Position numbers and translations under genes: made by a program. The notes beneath the pieces are model-generated. The model saw only the letters and a list, made by a program, of their open reading frames with translations. It was not told the DNA's origin and ran no database searches. Shown here one piece after another: positions 1-5,728 of a stretch of DNA of 8,242 nucleotides. Origin of the DNA: Acidimicrobiaceae bacterium (lineage in GTDB: Bacteria; Actinomycetota; Acidimicrobiia; Acidimicrobiales; Ilumatobacteraceae); the NCBI GenBank assembly GCA_003455715.1, contig DMQJ01000500.1:718-8959 (forward strand), given 5' to 3'. Every line of letters starts with the position of its first letter. Positions within the stretch are counted from its first letter, which is position 1.

Positions 1-1
1 G

Positions 2-247
2 GCCCCCCCGACGGTCTGGGGGCTCGACGCGGCGTTCCCGGCCGCCTTCGTGGCCATCCTGTTCCCACTGCTGCGGCAGCGGCGCCCTGCCACCGCCGCG
101 GTCATCGGCGGCGCGGTGTGCCTGGTGCTCATTCCGTTCGCCCCCGTCGGCGTGCCCATTCTGTGCGCCACGGTGGGCATCCTCGTCGGCGTTCCAGCGC
201 CGCCCCCGCCAACCGTGGTGTCGTCGATTCCGGCGGGCCGCGCATGA
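2..247 (+). CDS. azlC: AzlC family branched-chain amino acid exporter subunit, 3' end only
   Basis: This is the C-terminal 81 residues of an AzlC-type permease; the gene begins before the window. AzlC is the large membrane subunit of a two-part exporter of branched-chain amino acids (known family role). The visible part opens in frame with WGLDAAFPAAFVAILFPLL, which closely resembles the conserved LD.A.PAAF.A.L segment of AzlC. A basic loop (RQRRP) and two hydrophobic stretches follow, ending in a proline-rich tail. The frame is open from base 2, so the GTG at 50 is internal. The stop codon overlaps the azlD ATG by four bases (ATGA at 244-247), the usual azlC-azlD arrangement. Family assignment is fairly sure; substrate is inferred from the family. 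Confidence 0.85.
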   Translation, partial: APPTVWGLDAAFPAAFVAILFPLLRQRRPATAAVIGGAVCLVLIPFAPVGVPILCATVGILVGVPAPPPPTVVSSIPAGRA

Positions 248-546
248 GCTGGACGTTCGTGCTCGTGCTGGCGGCCACCGCGTACGGCTTCAAGGTGCTC
301 GGCCTGGTGATCGTCGGCGATCGTCGCCTGCCCCCCGTGATCGACCGCTGCCTCGCTCTCATCCCAGCCGCGTTGGTGGCCGCGTTGGTGATGAAAGACA
401 CCTTCTCGTCCGGCCAGCAGTTGGTGCTCGACGCCCGCGCGCTGGGGGTGGGTGCGGCAGTGGTGGCAGCGTGGCGGAAGGCGCCGCTCATCGCCGTCAT
501 CGCCATCGGCGCCGGGGTCACCGCCATCGCCCGGGCGATGAGCTGA
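244..546 (+). CDS. azlD: AzlD family small exporter subunit
   Basis: AzlD is the small membrane partner of AzlC in branched-chain amino acid export. The predicted protein has 100 residues, the usual size for AzlD. It has an N-terminal hydrophobic helix (about residues 3-22), a short charged loop (GDRRLPP), then the typical segment LALIPAALVAALVMKDTF and the LVLDARALGVG stretch, and a last hydrophobic helix ending at the C-terminus. The ATG at 244 is chosen because it overlaps the azlC stop as ATGA and gives the normal family length; the frame is open further upstream, but that part only shadows azlC. Translation is probably coupled to azlC, since no strong Shine-Dalgarno sequence is visible. 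Confidence 0.88.
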   Translation: MSWTFVLVLAATAYGFKVLGLVIVGDRRLPPVIDRCLALIPAALVAALVMKDTFSSGQQLVLDARALGVGAAVVAAWRKAPLIAVIAIGAGVTAIARAMS

Positions 547-551
547 CCACG

Positions 552-557
552 TACAGT
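552..557 (+). promoter_or_regulatory. Candidate -10 element (TANNNT) for a leaderless transcript
   Basis: TACAGT fits the actinobacterial TANNNT -10 consensus and ends seven bases before the ATG at 565. In actinobacteria that spacing is typical of leaderless mRNAs, in which transcription begins at the start codon. No Shine-Dalgarno sequence precedes this ATG, which agrees with the idea. No convincing -35 element is visible, and a six-base match can occur by chance. Confidence 0.4.
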
Positions 558-564
558 TGGCCCG

Positions 565-1707
565 ATGATCGGAGCAGCCCAGGGTGTCGTCGGCTGGGCG
601 CGTGCGCAGGTGGTGCAGCGCTGGTACCTGGTGCCTGTCGGGGTGTTTCTTGCCAGCCGCGTGATGCTGCTGTTCGTGTGGGTGGTGCTCGACCTGAAGA
701 CCTACCCCTTGGGGAACTCGTTCCGGTCGTGGGACGGCGGGTGGTACACGAGCATCGCCCGCTACGGCTATGTGGAGCAAACGCTTGGGCAGAACGTGTT
801 CCACCCGTTGCAGCAGTTGGCGTTCCTGCCCGTCGTGCCGTTCGGTGCTCGTGCCATCAGCGAAGTGACCCCGCTCGGCGTGGTGGAGGCCGCGGCGTTG
901 CAGTCGTTGGTGGCGGGCTGCATCGGCGTGGCGCTGCTGTGGCGGGTGGTGGAACGCCGACTGGGCGCCGACGTGGCCACTGCCTCGATGACCTTCCTGG
1001 TGTTCAGCCCCTCGGCGTACGTGCTGTCGATGTTCTACACCGAGTCGATGAGCCTGCTGCTCGTGGGCGCGTGCTTCTGGGCGCTCGACCACCGCCGCTG
1101 GTGGCTCGTGGGCGTAGCCGGGCTGCTTGCCGGGCTCACCAGGCCCACCGGCTTCCTGCTCGTCGTGCCATGCCTGGTGGTGCTCGTGGGCGACTGGCGC
1201 GACGGGCGGCGACCCCGCCCACTGGCCGTCGCTGCGTCGCTGGCCTCGCCGTTGGCGTTCGGTTGCTGGGTGCTGTACGTGGCCCATCGCACCGGCGACT
1301 TGTTCGGCTACTTCGACATCCAGCGCCTCGGCTGGGGTACCCGAGTCGATGGCGGTGTGGCCTCCGTCGAGGCGATCTGGCGGGTGGTCACGTGGCCTCC
1401 GGCCACGGTGAACGAGTTGGTGCACGTGCTGGCCGTGGTGGTGCTCGGCGGGCTCGGCCTCGTGCTGTTACGGCGCACGTCGGTGCCGCCCGAGTGGTGG
1501 TGGTACGCCGTCGCGTCGGTGCTGTTGACGGTGGTGAACGCCCAGCAGACCTCCGGCTGGCGCTACCTCATTCCGACCTTCCCCCTGTTCGTCGGGTGGA
1601 TGGCCCGCACGCCGCGCACGCTGCGGCCCACGGTGGTGGCAATGAGCGCGATGGCGATGGGGCTGTTCGCGACGATGTCGTCGACACCCCTCAAGCTGGT
1701 GCCCTAG
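565..1707 (+). CDS. PIG-V-like GT-C family glycosyltransferase (probable mannosyltransferase)
   Basis: This is a 380-residue polytopic membrane protein of the GT-C superfamily, which uses polyprenyl-phosphate sugars and places its active site outside the membrane. After the first membrane helix comes WDGGWYTSIARYGY (residues 56-69), the signature first-loop motif of PIG-V-like enzymes; D57 is the likely catalytic acid by family analogy. Further matches are LAFLPVVPF, FYTES (157-161), TRPTG (192-196, in the place of the family's RSNG-like motif) and WRYLIPTFPLF starting at W332. About eight to ten hydrophobic segments are visible. The real sugar and acceptor cannot be read from the sequence; mannose transfer to a lipid or protein is the family-based guess. 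The start at 565 has no Shine-Dalgarno sequence but lies next to a possible leaderless promoter. It follows azlD by 18 bases and its stop overlaps that of the convergent SRPBCC gene. Confidence 0.82.
   Translation: MIGAAQGVVGWARAQVVQRWYLVPVGVFLASRVMLLFVWVVLDLKTYPLGNSFRSWDGGWYTSIARYGYVEQTLGQNVFHPLQQLAFLPVVPFGARAISEVTPLGVVEAAALQSLVAGCIGVALLWRVVERRLGADVATASMTFLVFSPSAYVLSMFYTESMSLLLVGACFWALDHRRWWLVGVAGLLAGLTRPTGFLLVVPCLVVLVGDWRDGRRPRPLAVAASLASPLAFGCWVLYVAHRTGDLFGYFDIQRLGWGTRVDGGVASVEAIWRVVTWPPATVNELVHVLAVVVLGGLGLVLLRRTSVPPEWWWYAVASVLLTVVNAQQTSGWRYLIPTFPLFVGWMARTPRTLRPTVVAMSAMAMGLFATMSSTPLKLVP
1704..1707. other. CTAG stop-codon overlap of two convergent genes
   Basis: The palindrome CTAG gives a TAG stop on both strands: 1705-1707 ends the glycosyltransferase and the complement of 1704-1706 ends the SRPBCC gene. 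The two coding regions therefore overlap by four bases, leaving no room for an intergenic terminator. I see no hairpin followed by a T run on either strand around it. Confidence 0.9.
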
Positions 1708-2195
1708 CGACCGGTCTCCACCAGACGCCGAAGGTTGCGCAGGTTGCGCTTCCAGATGGGGCGCAACGCCAAGCGGCCGCCCACCAGTGCGCCGAGCGGG
1801 CCGCCCATCCACCAGGGAAAGGTGAGGGTTTCGGCCCAGGTGAAGCGGGTGCGGCGCGGGTCGCCGTGCGGTGCGTCGAGAGGCTCAAGGGTGAACCGGC
1901 CGACGCCGGTAACGATGCCGGTGTGGCGAACGCCCATCACCGAGCCCGGCTCCCACTCGGTGATCTCCATGCGGTCGACGAGCTTGATGGGGCCCACTTT
2001 GGTGTCGCACAGAAACTCAGTGCCCACCCCACGGGTCTGGTCGGAGGTGAAGCGGATGGCGACGGCATCGTGCATCCAGTCGACGTGCCGTTCGACGGGT
2101 TCCACGACGGCCCACACCGTGGCGGGAGGCGCATCGATCTCGGTGCTGACCACAATGCCTTGGCTGGGCAGTCGCAGCCACGACGGGCGGCGCAT
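1704..2195 (-). CDS. SRPBCC-fold (polyketide cyclase/dehydrase-like) protein
   Basis: The 163-residue protein resembles the START/SRPBCC superfamily, whose members hold a hydrophobic ligand in a helix-grip pocket. After a basic start (MRRPSWLRLP) comes the first beta strand with the family pattern VVSTEIDAPPATVWAVVEPV, then HVDWMHDAV, a central KVGPIKLVDRMEITEWEPG stretch (the usual position of strands leading to the W.PG turn), GVGRFTLEPL and TRFTWAETLTF, and a long C-terminal helix ending in RNLRNLRRLVETGR. No catalytic residues can be assigned, so ligand and role are unknown. The ATG at 2195 is two bases beyond the galT stop (TGAGCATG), so translation is probably coupled to galT. The stop shares a CTAG with the stop of the opposing glycosyltransferase gene. 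Confidence 0.75.
   Translation of the reverse strand: MRRPSWLRLPSQGIVVSTEIDAPPATVWAVVEPVERHVDWMHDAVAIRFTSDQTRGVGTEFLCDTKVGPIKLVDRMEITEWEPGSVMGVRHTGIVTGVGRFTLEPLDAPHGDPRRTRFTWAETLTFPWWMGGPLGALVGGRLALRPIWKRNLRNLRRLVETGR
1732..1749. repeat. Tandem duplication of a 9-bp unit
   Basis: AGGTTGCGC occurs twice in direct succession (1732-1740 and 1741-1749). On the minus strand it encodes the repeated triplet RNL-RNL in the C-terminal helix of the SRPBCC protein. The unit is a multiple of three, so the frame is kept. It is probably a small in-frame duplication of no special function. Confidence 0.8.
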
Positions 2196-2197
2196 GC

Positions 2198-3181
2198 TCA
2201 GGCCCCGACGCTGACCTTGCGCAACTGCTCGGTGGCCAGTTCGGGCGGCACGATGTTGATCATCACTCCCGTGCCACGCTCGAAACCGGCGGTGGTGACC
2301 AGCTTCGGGAACAGGTGCACGTGCCAGTGATACGCGCCGTTGTAGTGGTGCGGAGCAGTGTGGAACACGAGGTTGTAGGCCACGTCGCCGTGCACCTCTC
2401 GCAGCGCCAGCAGCGCATCGCGAATCGCCACGCCCATACCGCGCAGCACGTCGTCGCTGGAGTCGGTGAGGTGCAGGTCGTGGTCGCGGGGCACGAGCAG
2501 CAGTTCGTACGGGGTGCCGGCCCAGAACGGGCTGATGGCCACCACGTGCTCGGTGGCGAACAGCACCCGCGTGGCCGCTGCCAGCTCGGCCTCGACCGTT
2601 GCGCACAGGATGCAGCCACCGTCGAAACGGCTGAACGCCCGCTGCTCTTCGAGAATCTCGCCGGGCACGAACGGCAGGCCGAGGAGCTGACCATGGGGGT
2701 GGGCGAGCGAAGCGCCGGCCTCACGCCCATGGTTGATGATGGCCTGGGTGTAGCGAACGTTGCTGCTGGCCGCGTGCTGTTGGAGGCGGCGCTTCAACAG
2801 CAGCATCACCTCGCCGGCCTGCTCGTCGGTGGCCAAGTGGGCGCCGCCGTCGTGGCGGGGGGTGTAGACGAACACCTCATGGATGCCGCTGGCTTCGGCC
2901 TCCACGTGCACGGGGCCGAGGTGGTGGACGGCGAACGGCTCGTCGCCATCGAATGCCGGGTACAGGTTGGGGATGACCCGCATGCGCCACTGGCCACCCT
3001 CGTCGAGCGTTTCGAGCGCTGGCAGGGTGGACTCTTCGTTGCCGGGGCAGAACGGGCACGGACGGTCGGGCTCGGCTTCCACCTGCGCGGAACGAGGGGC
3101 GAAATCGGTGGGCCGCTGGGCTCGATCGGCCACGATCGTGACCCAACGCCCGGTGAGAGGATTGAGGCGAAGCTGACTCAC
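2198..3181 (-). CDS. galT: Galactose-1-phosphate uridylyltransferase (GalT), HIT superfamily
   Basis: GalT exchanges UMP between UDP-glucose and galactose-1-phosphate in the Leloir pathway, through a uridylyl-histidine intermediate. The 327-residue protein starts MSQLRLNPLTGRWVTI, a strong family N-terminus. C42-P-F-C45 matches the zinc-binding CxxC, and H110 (TPRH) and H161 match the other zinc ligands of the E. coli enzyme. The active-site motif HPHGQ lies at 161-165 with H163 the expected nucleophile. A second CxxC (C190, C193) occurs in this subgroup. HVHLFPKL (287-294) and GTGVMINIVPPE (303-314) end the second domain. The start is GTG at 3181; it has no Shine-Dalgarno sequence and lies five bases after an inverted repeat. 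It follows the methyltransferase gene by 58 bases and precedes the SRPBCC gene by two. No galK or galE is present here, so a role on another nucleotide sugar (relatives include ADP-glucose phosphorylase) cannot be excluded. Confidence 0.93.
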   Translation of the reverse strand: MSQLRLNPLTGRWVTIVADRAQRPTDFAPRSAQVEAEPDRPCPFCPGNEESTLPALETLDEGGQWRMRVIPNLYPAFDGDEPFAVHHLGPVHVEAEASGIHEVFVYTPRHDGGAHLATDEQAGEVMLLLKRRLQQHAASSNVRYTQAIINHGREAGASLAHPHGQLLGLPFVPGEILEEQRAFSRFDGGCILCATVEAELAAATRVLFATEHVVAISPFWAGTPYELLLVPRDHDLHLTDSSDDVLRGMGVAIRDALLALREVHGDVAYNLVFHTAPHHYNGAYHWHVHLFPKLVTTAGFERGTGVMINIVPPELATEQLRKVSVGA

Positions 3182-3186
3182 AGTGT

Positions 3187-3212
3187 GGCCAGCCTACGAC
3201 GTTCCGCTGGCC
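3187..3212. repeat. Perfect 7-bp inverted repeat upstream of galT
   Basis: GGCCAGC (3187-3193) and GCTGGCC (3206-3212) are exact reverse complements separated by 12 bases. The near arm lies only five bases before the galT GTG, in the place a ribosome binding site would occupy. No T run follows on either strand, so it is not a standard intrinsic terminator. It could be an operator or an RNA hairpin that limits galT translation; in GC-rich DNA a 7-bp match may also be chance. Confidence 0.5.
3191..3196 (-). promoter_or_regulatory. Weak candidate -10 element for galT (TAGGCT)
   Basis: Read on the minus strand, TAGGCT fits TANNNT and ends nine bases before the galT GTG, giving a very short or absent 5' leader. 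It overlaps the near arm of the inverted repeat described at 3187-3212. No -35 element is recognisable, so this is only a candidate; galT may instead be read from the methyltransferase gene upstream. Confidence 0.25.
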
Positions 3213-3239
3213 TCGGTGCGGACGAGCGCGAGATTCGCG

Positions 3240-4025
3240 TCACGCCTGGCCGTACACGCTCACATGGCGTGTGCTGTCGGGCCCGAAGGGTGTGCGGTCG
3301 AAGCCGCCCCATCGGTCGGTGAGCCGCAGACCGGCGTCGACCGCCATCTCGTCGAGTTGATGGGGGGTGGCCCAGCGAATGCTCCATGGGCGCAGGCGCA
3401 CCCCGCCGGCCTCGGTGAACTGCACGTACTGCCCCTCCGCTCGCTGCGTCGCATGGTGGGAGCGGCTCACACTCAGCACCACCTGGGTCGCCGTGATCGT
3501 TCGCACCGTGACTGCGTCGACCGGGACGTCGGAGGGGCCCCGTGGCGCCGTCGGCGCAGGCTCGGGGACGAACGCCTCGATGGCGAATGACCCTCCGGGG
3601 CTCAGCCGGGCGGCGACGGCGGCGAAACAGGCGCGCTGGCGTTCCTCGGTGAGGAGGCTGAAGAACGTGTTGTACGCCACGAACACCAACCCGAACGGGC
3701 CGGGCGGCAGGTCGTCGATCATGTCGCCGCGCACCTGTTGCACACCATCGCCCCCCGGTTTGCTGGCGAGATGGGCGAGCATCGAGTCGCTGGCGTCGAT
3801 ACCGACCACCGTCACGCCGGGCGCGGCCGCAGCCAACGGGGCGGCCAGACGGCCGGTGCCGACGCCGAGTTCCAGCACGGCGGGGTGGGTAGCCGAGCGT
3901 TGGGCGAGGAGGAGCAGCGTGGCGACGGTGGCGTCGACATCGGTGATGTCGGCGTACCACTCGTCGTACACGTCGGCGAAGGCCTCGCCGTAGCTGGTGT
4001 CGTCGTAACCCTGCACAGCGGTCAT
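3240..4025 (-). CDS. Class I SAM-dependent methyltransferase (Methyltransf_25-like)
   Basis: The 261-residue protein is a Rossmann-fold methyltransferase that should bind S-adenosylmethionine. Motif I is VLELGVGTGRL (50-60, with E52 and glycines 54, 56 and 58), followed by VVGIDASDSML with the acidic D77 expected to hold the ribose, GDM at 100-102, and FGLVFVAYNTFFSLL as the motif IV region. The N-terminal part (YGEAFADVYDEWYADI) is typical of small-molecule methyltransferases of this group. The C-terminal part is beta-rich and ends TRHVSVYGQA. The substrate is not recognisable. The start at 4025 is preferred because the family's N-terminus lies close to it; an in-frame ATG at 4052 would add nine residues (MPVWQRADR). 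The frame stays open much further upstream, but only opposite the divergent membrane-protein gene. It is probably the first gene of a minus-strand unit with galT and the SRPBCC gene. Confidence 0.85.
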   Translation of the reverse strand: MTAVQGYDDTSYGEAFADVYDEWYADITDVDATVATLLLLAQRSATHPAVLELGVGTGRLAAPLAAAAPGVTVVGIDASDSMLAHLASKPGGDGVQQVRGDMIDDLPPGPFGLVFVAYNTFFSLLTEERQRACFAAVAARLSPGGSFAIEAFVPEPAPTAPRGPSDVPVDAVTVRTITATQVVLSVSRSHHATQRAEGQYVQFTEAGGVRLRPWSIRWATPHQLDEMAVDAGLRLTDRWGGFDRTPFGPDSTRHVSVYGQA

Positions 4026-4079
4026 CCTGTCAGCCCGCTGCCACACAGGCATGCCCGGCGTCGGCCAGAATGTCGGGCG
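4026..4079. promoter_or_regulatory. Divergent promoter region between methyltransferase and envelope cluster
   Basis: These 54 bases separate two divergent start codons and must hold at least part of both promoters. On the plus strand CAGAAT (4066-4071) is one base away from TANNNT and ends eight bases before the ATG at 4080, which could give a leaderless transcript. On the minus strand the overlapping CATTCT (4072-4067) could serve the methyltransferase. Short arms GCCCG (4053-4057) and CGGGC (4074-4078) flank the site. No -35 element is convincing on either strand, so the exact elements are guesses. Confidence 0.4.
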
Positions 4080-5048
4080 ATGACCCAGTGGGCGGAGATC
4101 GAGTCGGTGCCCTCCACCGGGCGCGCCCCAACCGCTGACGGTGCCGCGCGGGGCGCAGCGCCGTCCGGTCGATCGCTCAGGTCGGCCACCACCCCTCGTC
4201 TGAAGCGCGCCGAGCGGCTCATCGTGGGGTCCATCGACGCCGCTGCACACGTCCTGCAACGACGCGCTCGCGATGTGCTGGTGGGGTCGGCCTTGTTCAT
4301 GGTGCCGATGGTGGGTTTGTACCTCTTGCTCTCGGTGATCACGTTCGACGACTTCGATCGCCTCGACAGCTTGTTCACCGATCGCGGCTACATCGGCGTG
4401 GAGGCTGGCCTGGTGCTGGTAGGTCTCGCCGTACAGAGCCTCACCGCACACATCGTCGGTGCGTACGCGTCGCTGTATCTCGTGCGGTACCGGATGGGTG
4501 GCGAACCCACCATCGGGGCGGTGGCCCTTGCCACGGTGCGGCGGTTGCCGCTGCTTGTGGTCACCTGGGGGGTCACCCACTGGTGGGCGCTCCTGTTGTG
4601 GCTGTGGATGGTCAACGTCGAGTTCGCCACGGTGCTGGGGGCGTCGTTGCTGGTGGGGCCAGTCGCCGTCACCGCGTCGACGTTCTTCCTACTGGTCACC
4701 CCGGTGATGATGGGCGAGCGGCTCGGGGTGAAGGCGGTGGGCCGAGCGTGGCGTCTGGTGCGCCTTCGGTTCGGCGCGGCGTGGGGCTTCGTGGCGGCAT
4801 GCACCTTGTTGGGCGGTGTGCTGCTCCTGTTTATCTCAACATTGCCCTCTGCGGCCGAGGGCACGGGGCTCGTCACTTTCGGCTCGTGGGGGTGGGCGGT
4901 GCAGGGAGTGATGGCCCAGATCGCGGTGTTGGTGGTGGTGCCGTTCTCGGCCTTGGCGACGGCCGAGTTCTACCTGCAAACCCGCGTCCATGCCGAAGGT
5001 CTCGACATCGTGATGGCCGCCGAGCGTGCGTTCGGGAGGGCATCGTGA
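4080..5048 (+). CDS. Polytopic membrane protein, first gene of the DUF4129/MoxR cluster
   Basis: The 322-residue protein begins with a polar, Ser/Arg/Ala-rich cytoplasmic tail of about 65 residues, followed by roughly six or seven hydrophobic segments (about 67-88, 103-134, 156-178, 184-210, 231-254 and 272-298). The amphipathic stretch GERLGVKAVGRAWRLVRLRFGAAWGF between membrane segments and the closing TRVHAEGLDIVMAAERAF resemble membrane domains annotated as glycerophosphodiester phosphodiesterase membrane-domain-like in actinobacterial MoxR clusters, but no catalytic domain is present. Function is unknown; a scaffold or transport role for the downstream complex is only inferred from position. 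The ATG at 4080 is chosen because the frame upstream merely shadows the methyltransferase. Its stop overlaps the next start as GTGA. Confidence 0.75.
   Translation: MTQWAEIESVPSTGRAPTADGAARGAAPSGRSLRSATTPRLKRAERLIVGSIDAAAHVLQRRARDVLVGSALFMVPMVGLYLLLSVITFDDFDRLDSLFTDRGYIGVEAGLVLVGLAVQSLTAHIVGAYASLYLVRYRMGGEPTIGAVALATVRRLPLLVVTWGVTHWWALLLWLWMVNVEFATVLGASLLVGPVAVTASTFFLLVTPVMMGERLGVKAVGRAWRLVRLRFGAAWGFVAACTLLGGVLLLFISTLPSAAEGTGLVTFGSWGWAVQGVMAQIAVLVVVPFSALATAEFYLQTRVHAEGLDIVMAAERAFGRAS
5034..5039 (+). promoter_or_regulatory. Shine-Dalgarno sequence deciding the GTG start of the DUF4129 gene
   Basis: GGGAGG lies five bases before GTG at 5045 and inside the end of the upstream gene. It supports this GTG rather than a later start. 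Confidence 0.75.
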
Positions 5049-5728
5049 ACCCGTGGCTGCCGCCCGTCGACCAAGACCCCGACGAGGCCCAGGACGCTGC
5101 GTGCCGCATCGTGGAACGCACTCAGGATGTGTGTCGTCCCGTCGAGACGCTGCCGCCGAGTCGCCCGTCGAGCACCGGGAGCAGCGGCGGCAGCGGCGGC
5201 GCCTTCGACCTTGTCGGATTACTGATGTGGGTGCTGTTGTTCGCCGTGGTGGGCTTCTTGCTGTACCTGCTCGTGCGGTACCTGGCCGAGCGCAACGGAT
5301 GGGCGGGCCGGTCCAAGCGCTCGGCCGCCGATGAGAGCGACGACGACGATCTCGACATTGTCGAAGCGGACGCGGTGATGATCGACCGCAGCCGCGAGCC
5401 GTTCAACTGGCGCACCGAGGCCGATCGTCATCGTGCCGAGGGCCGTTACCGCGACGCGTTGCGGTGCCGCTATCGGGCGCTCGTGGGCGATCTGGCTCGT
5501 CGGGGTCTCATCGACGAGATTCCAGGGCGCACCACCGGTGAAGAGCGTGAGCAGTTGAGGGTGGTCACTCCGCCGGCCTCGGCGCCGTTCGACGAGGCGG
5601 CCGAGCTGTTCGACGGTGCGTGGTACGGCCATCTGCCGGTCGACGACAGCGCCGTGGCGCACTTCCAGACGCTCGAGCAGGCCGTGCTCGATCGGGCAGT
5701 GCTCGAGCGCAGCGGAGGCCGACGATGA
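5045..5728 (+). CDS. DUF4129 domain single-pass membrane protein
   Basis: The 227-residue protein has an N-terminal segment of about 50 residues with two cysteines (C20, C30) and a Gly/Ser linker (GSSGGSGG, about 44-51), one membrane helix (about 56-77), a juxtamembrane basic patch (RYLAERN, RSKR), an acidic cluster (D96-D109, nine of 14 residues acidic), and a C-terminal DUF4129 domain (about 118-222). Recognisable DUF4129 features are HRAEGRYRDALRCRYRALVGDL, RRGLIDEIPGRTTGE and FDEAAELFDGAWYG. The basic residues after the helix suggest the N-terminus is outside and DUF4129 inside. DUF4129 also forms the C-terminus of TgpA-like transglutaminases; its exact role is unknown. The GTG start overlaps the upstream stop (GTGA) and has a strong ribosome binding site. 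The stop overlaps the next ATG. Confidence 0.85.
   Translation: MNPWLPPVDQDPDEAQDAACRIVERTQDVCRPVETLPPSRPSSTGSSGGSGGAFDLVGLLMWVLLFAVVGFLLYLLVRYLAERNGWAGRSKRSAADESDDDDLDIVEADAVMIDRSREPFNWRTEADRHRAEGRYRDALRCRYRALVGDLARRGLIDEIPGRTTGEEREQLRVVTPPASAPFDEAAELFDGAWYGHLPVDDSAVAHFQTLEQAVLDRAVLERSGGRR
5714..5718 (+). promoter_or_regulatory. Shine-Dalgarno sequence for the DUF4350 gene
   Basis: GGAGG lies six bases before ATG at 5725, within the end of the DUF4129 gene. It fixes this ATG as the start in a frame that is also open further upstream. Confidence 0.8.

Noticed and set aside
471..2330. Long open frame of 619 codons on the plus strand across the glycosyltransferase and SRPBCC region
   Set aside because: It spans two real genes on opposite strands, its protein is low-complexity Arg/Ala/Gly-rich without family features, and it is open because of high G+C.
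3182..3239. Intrinsic terminator after the methyltransferase gene
   Set aside because: An inverted repeat is present, but no T run follows it on the minus strand, so the usual signal is missing.
2315..3322. 335-codon open frame on the plus strand opposite galT
   Set aside because: galT is certain from its motifs, and the opposite frame is a shadow with no domain.
4026..4580. N-terminal extension of the methyltransferase to 446 residues
   Set aside because: The extension lies opposite the divergent membrane-protein gene, is rich in His, Arg and Gln, and adds nothing to the methyltransferase fold.
5176..5200. GGC/AGC-rich stretch as a DNA repeat element
   Set aside because: It encodes a Gly/Ser linker in the DUF4129 protein and is explained by codon use.
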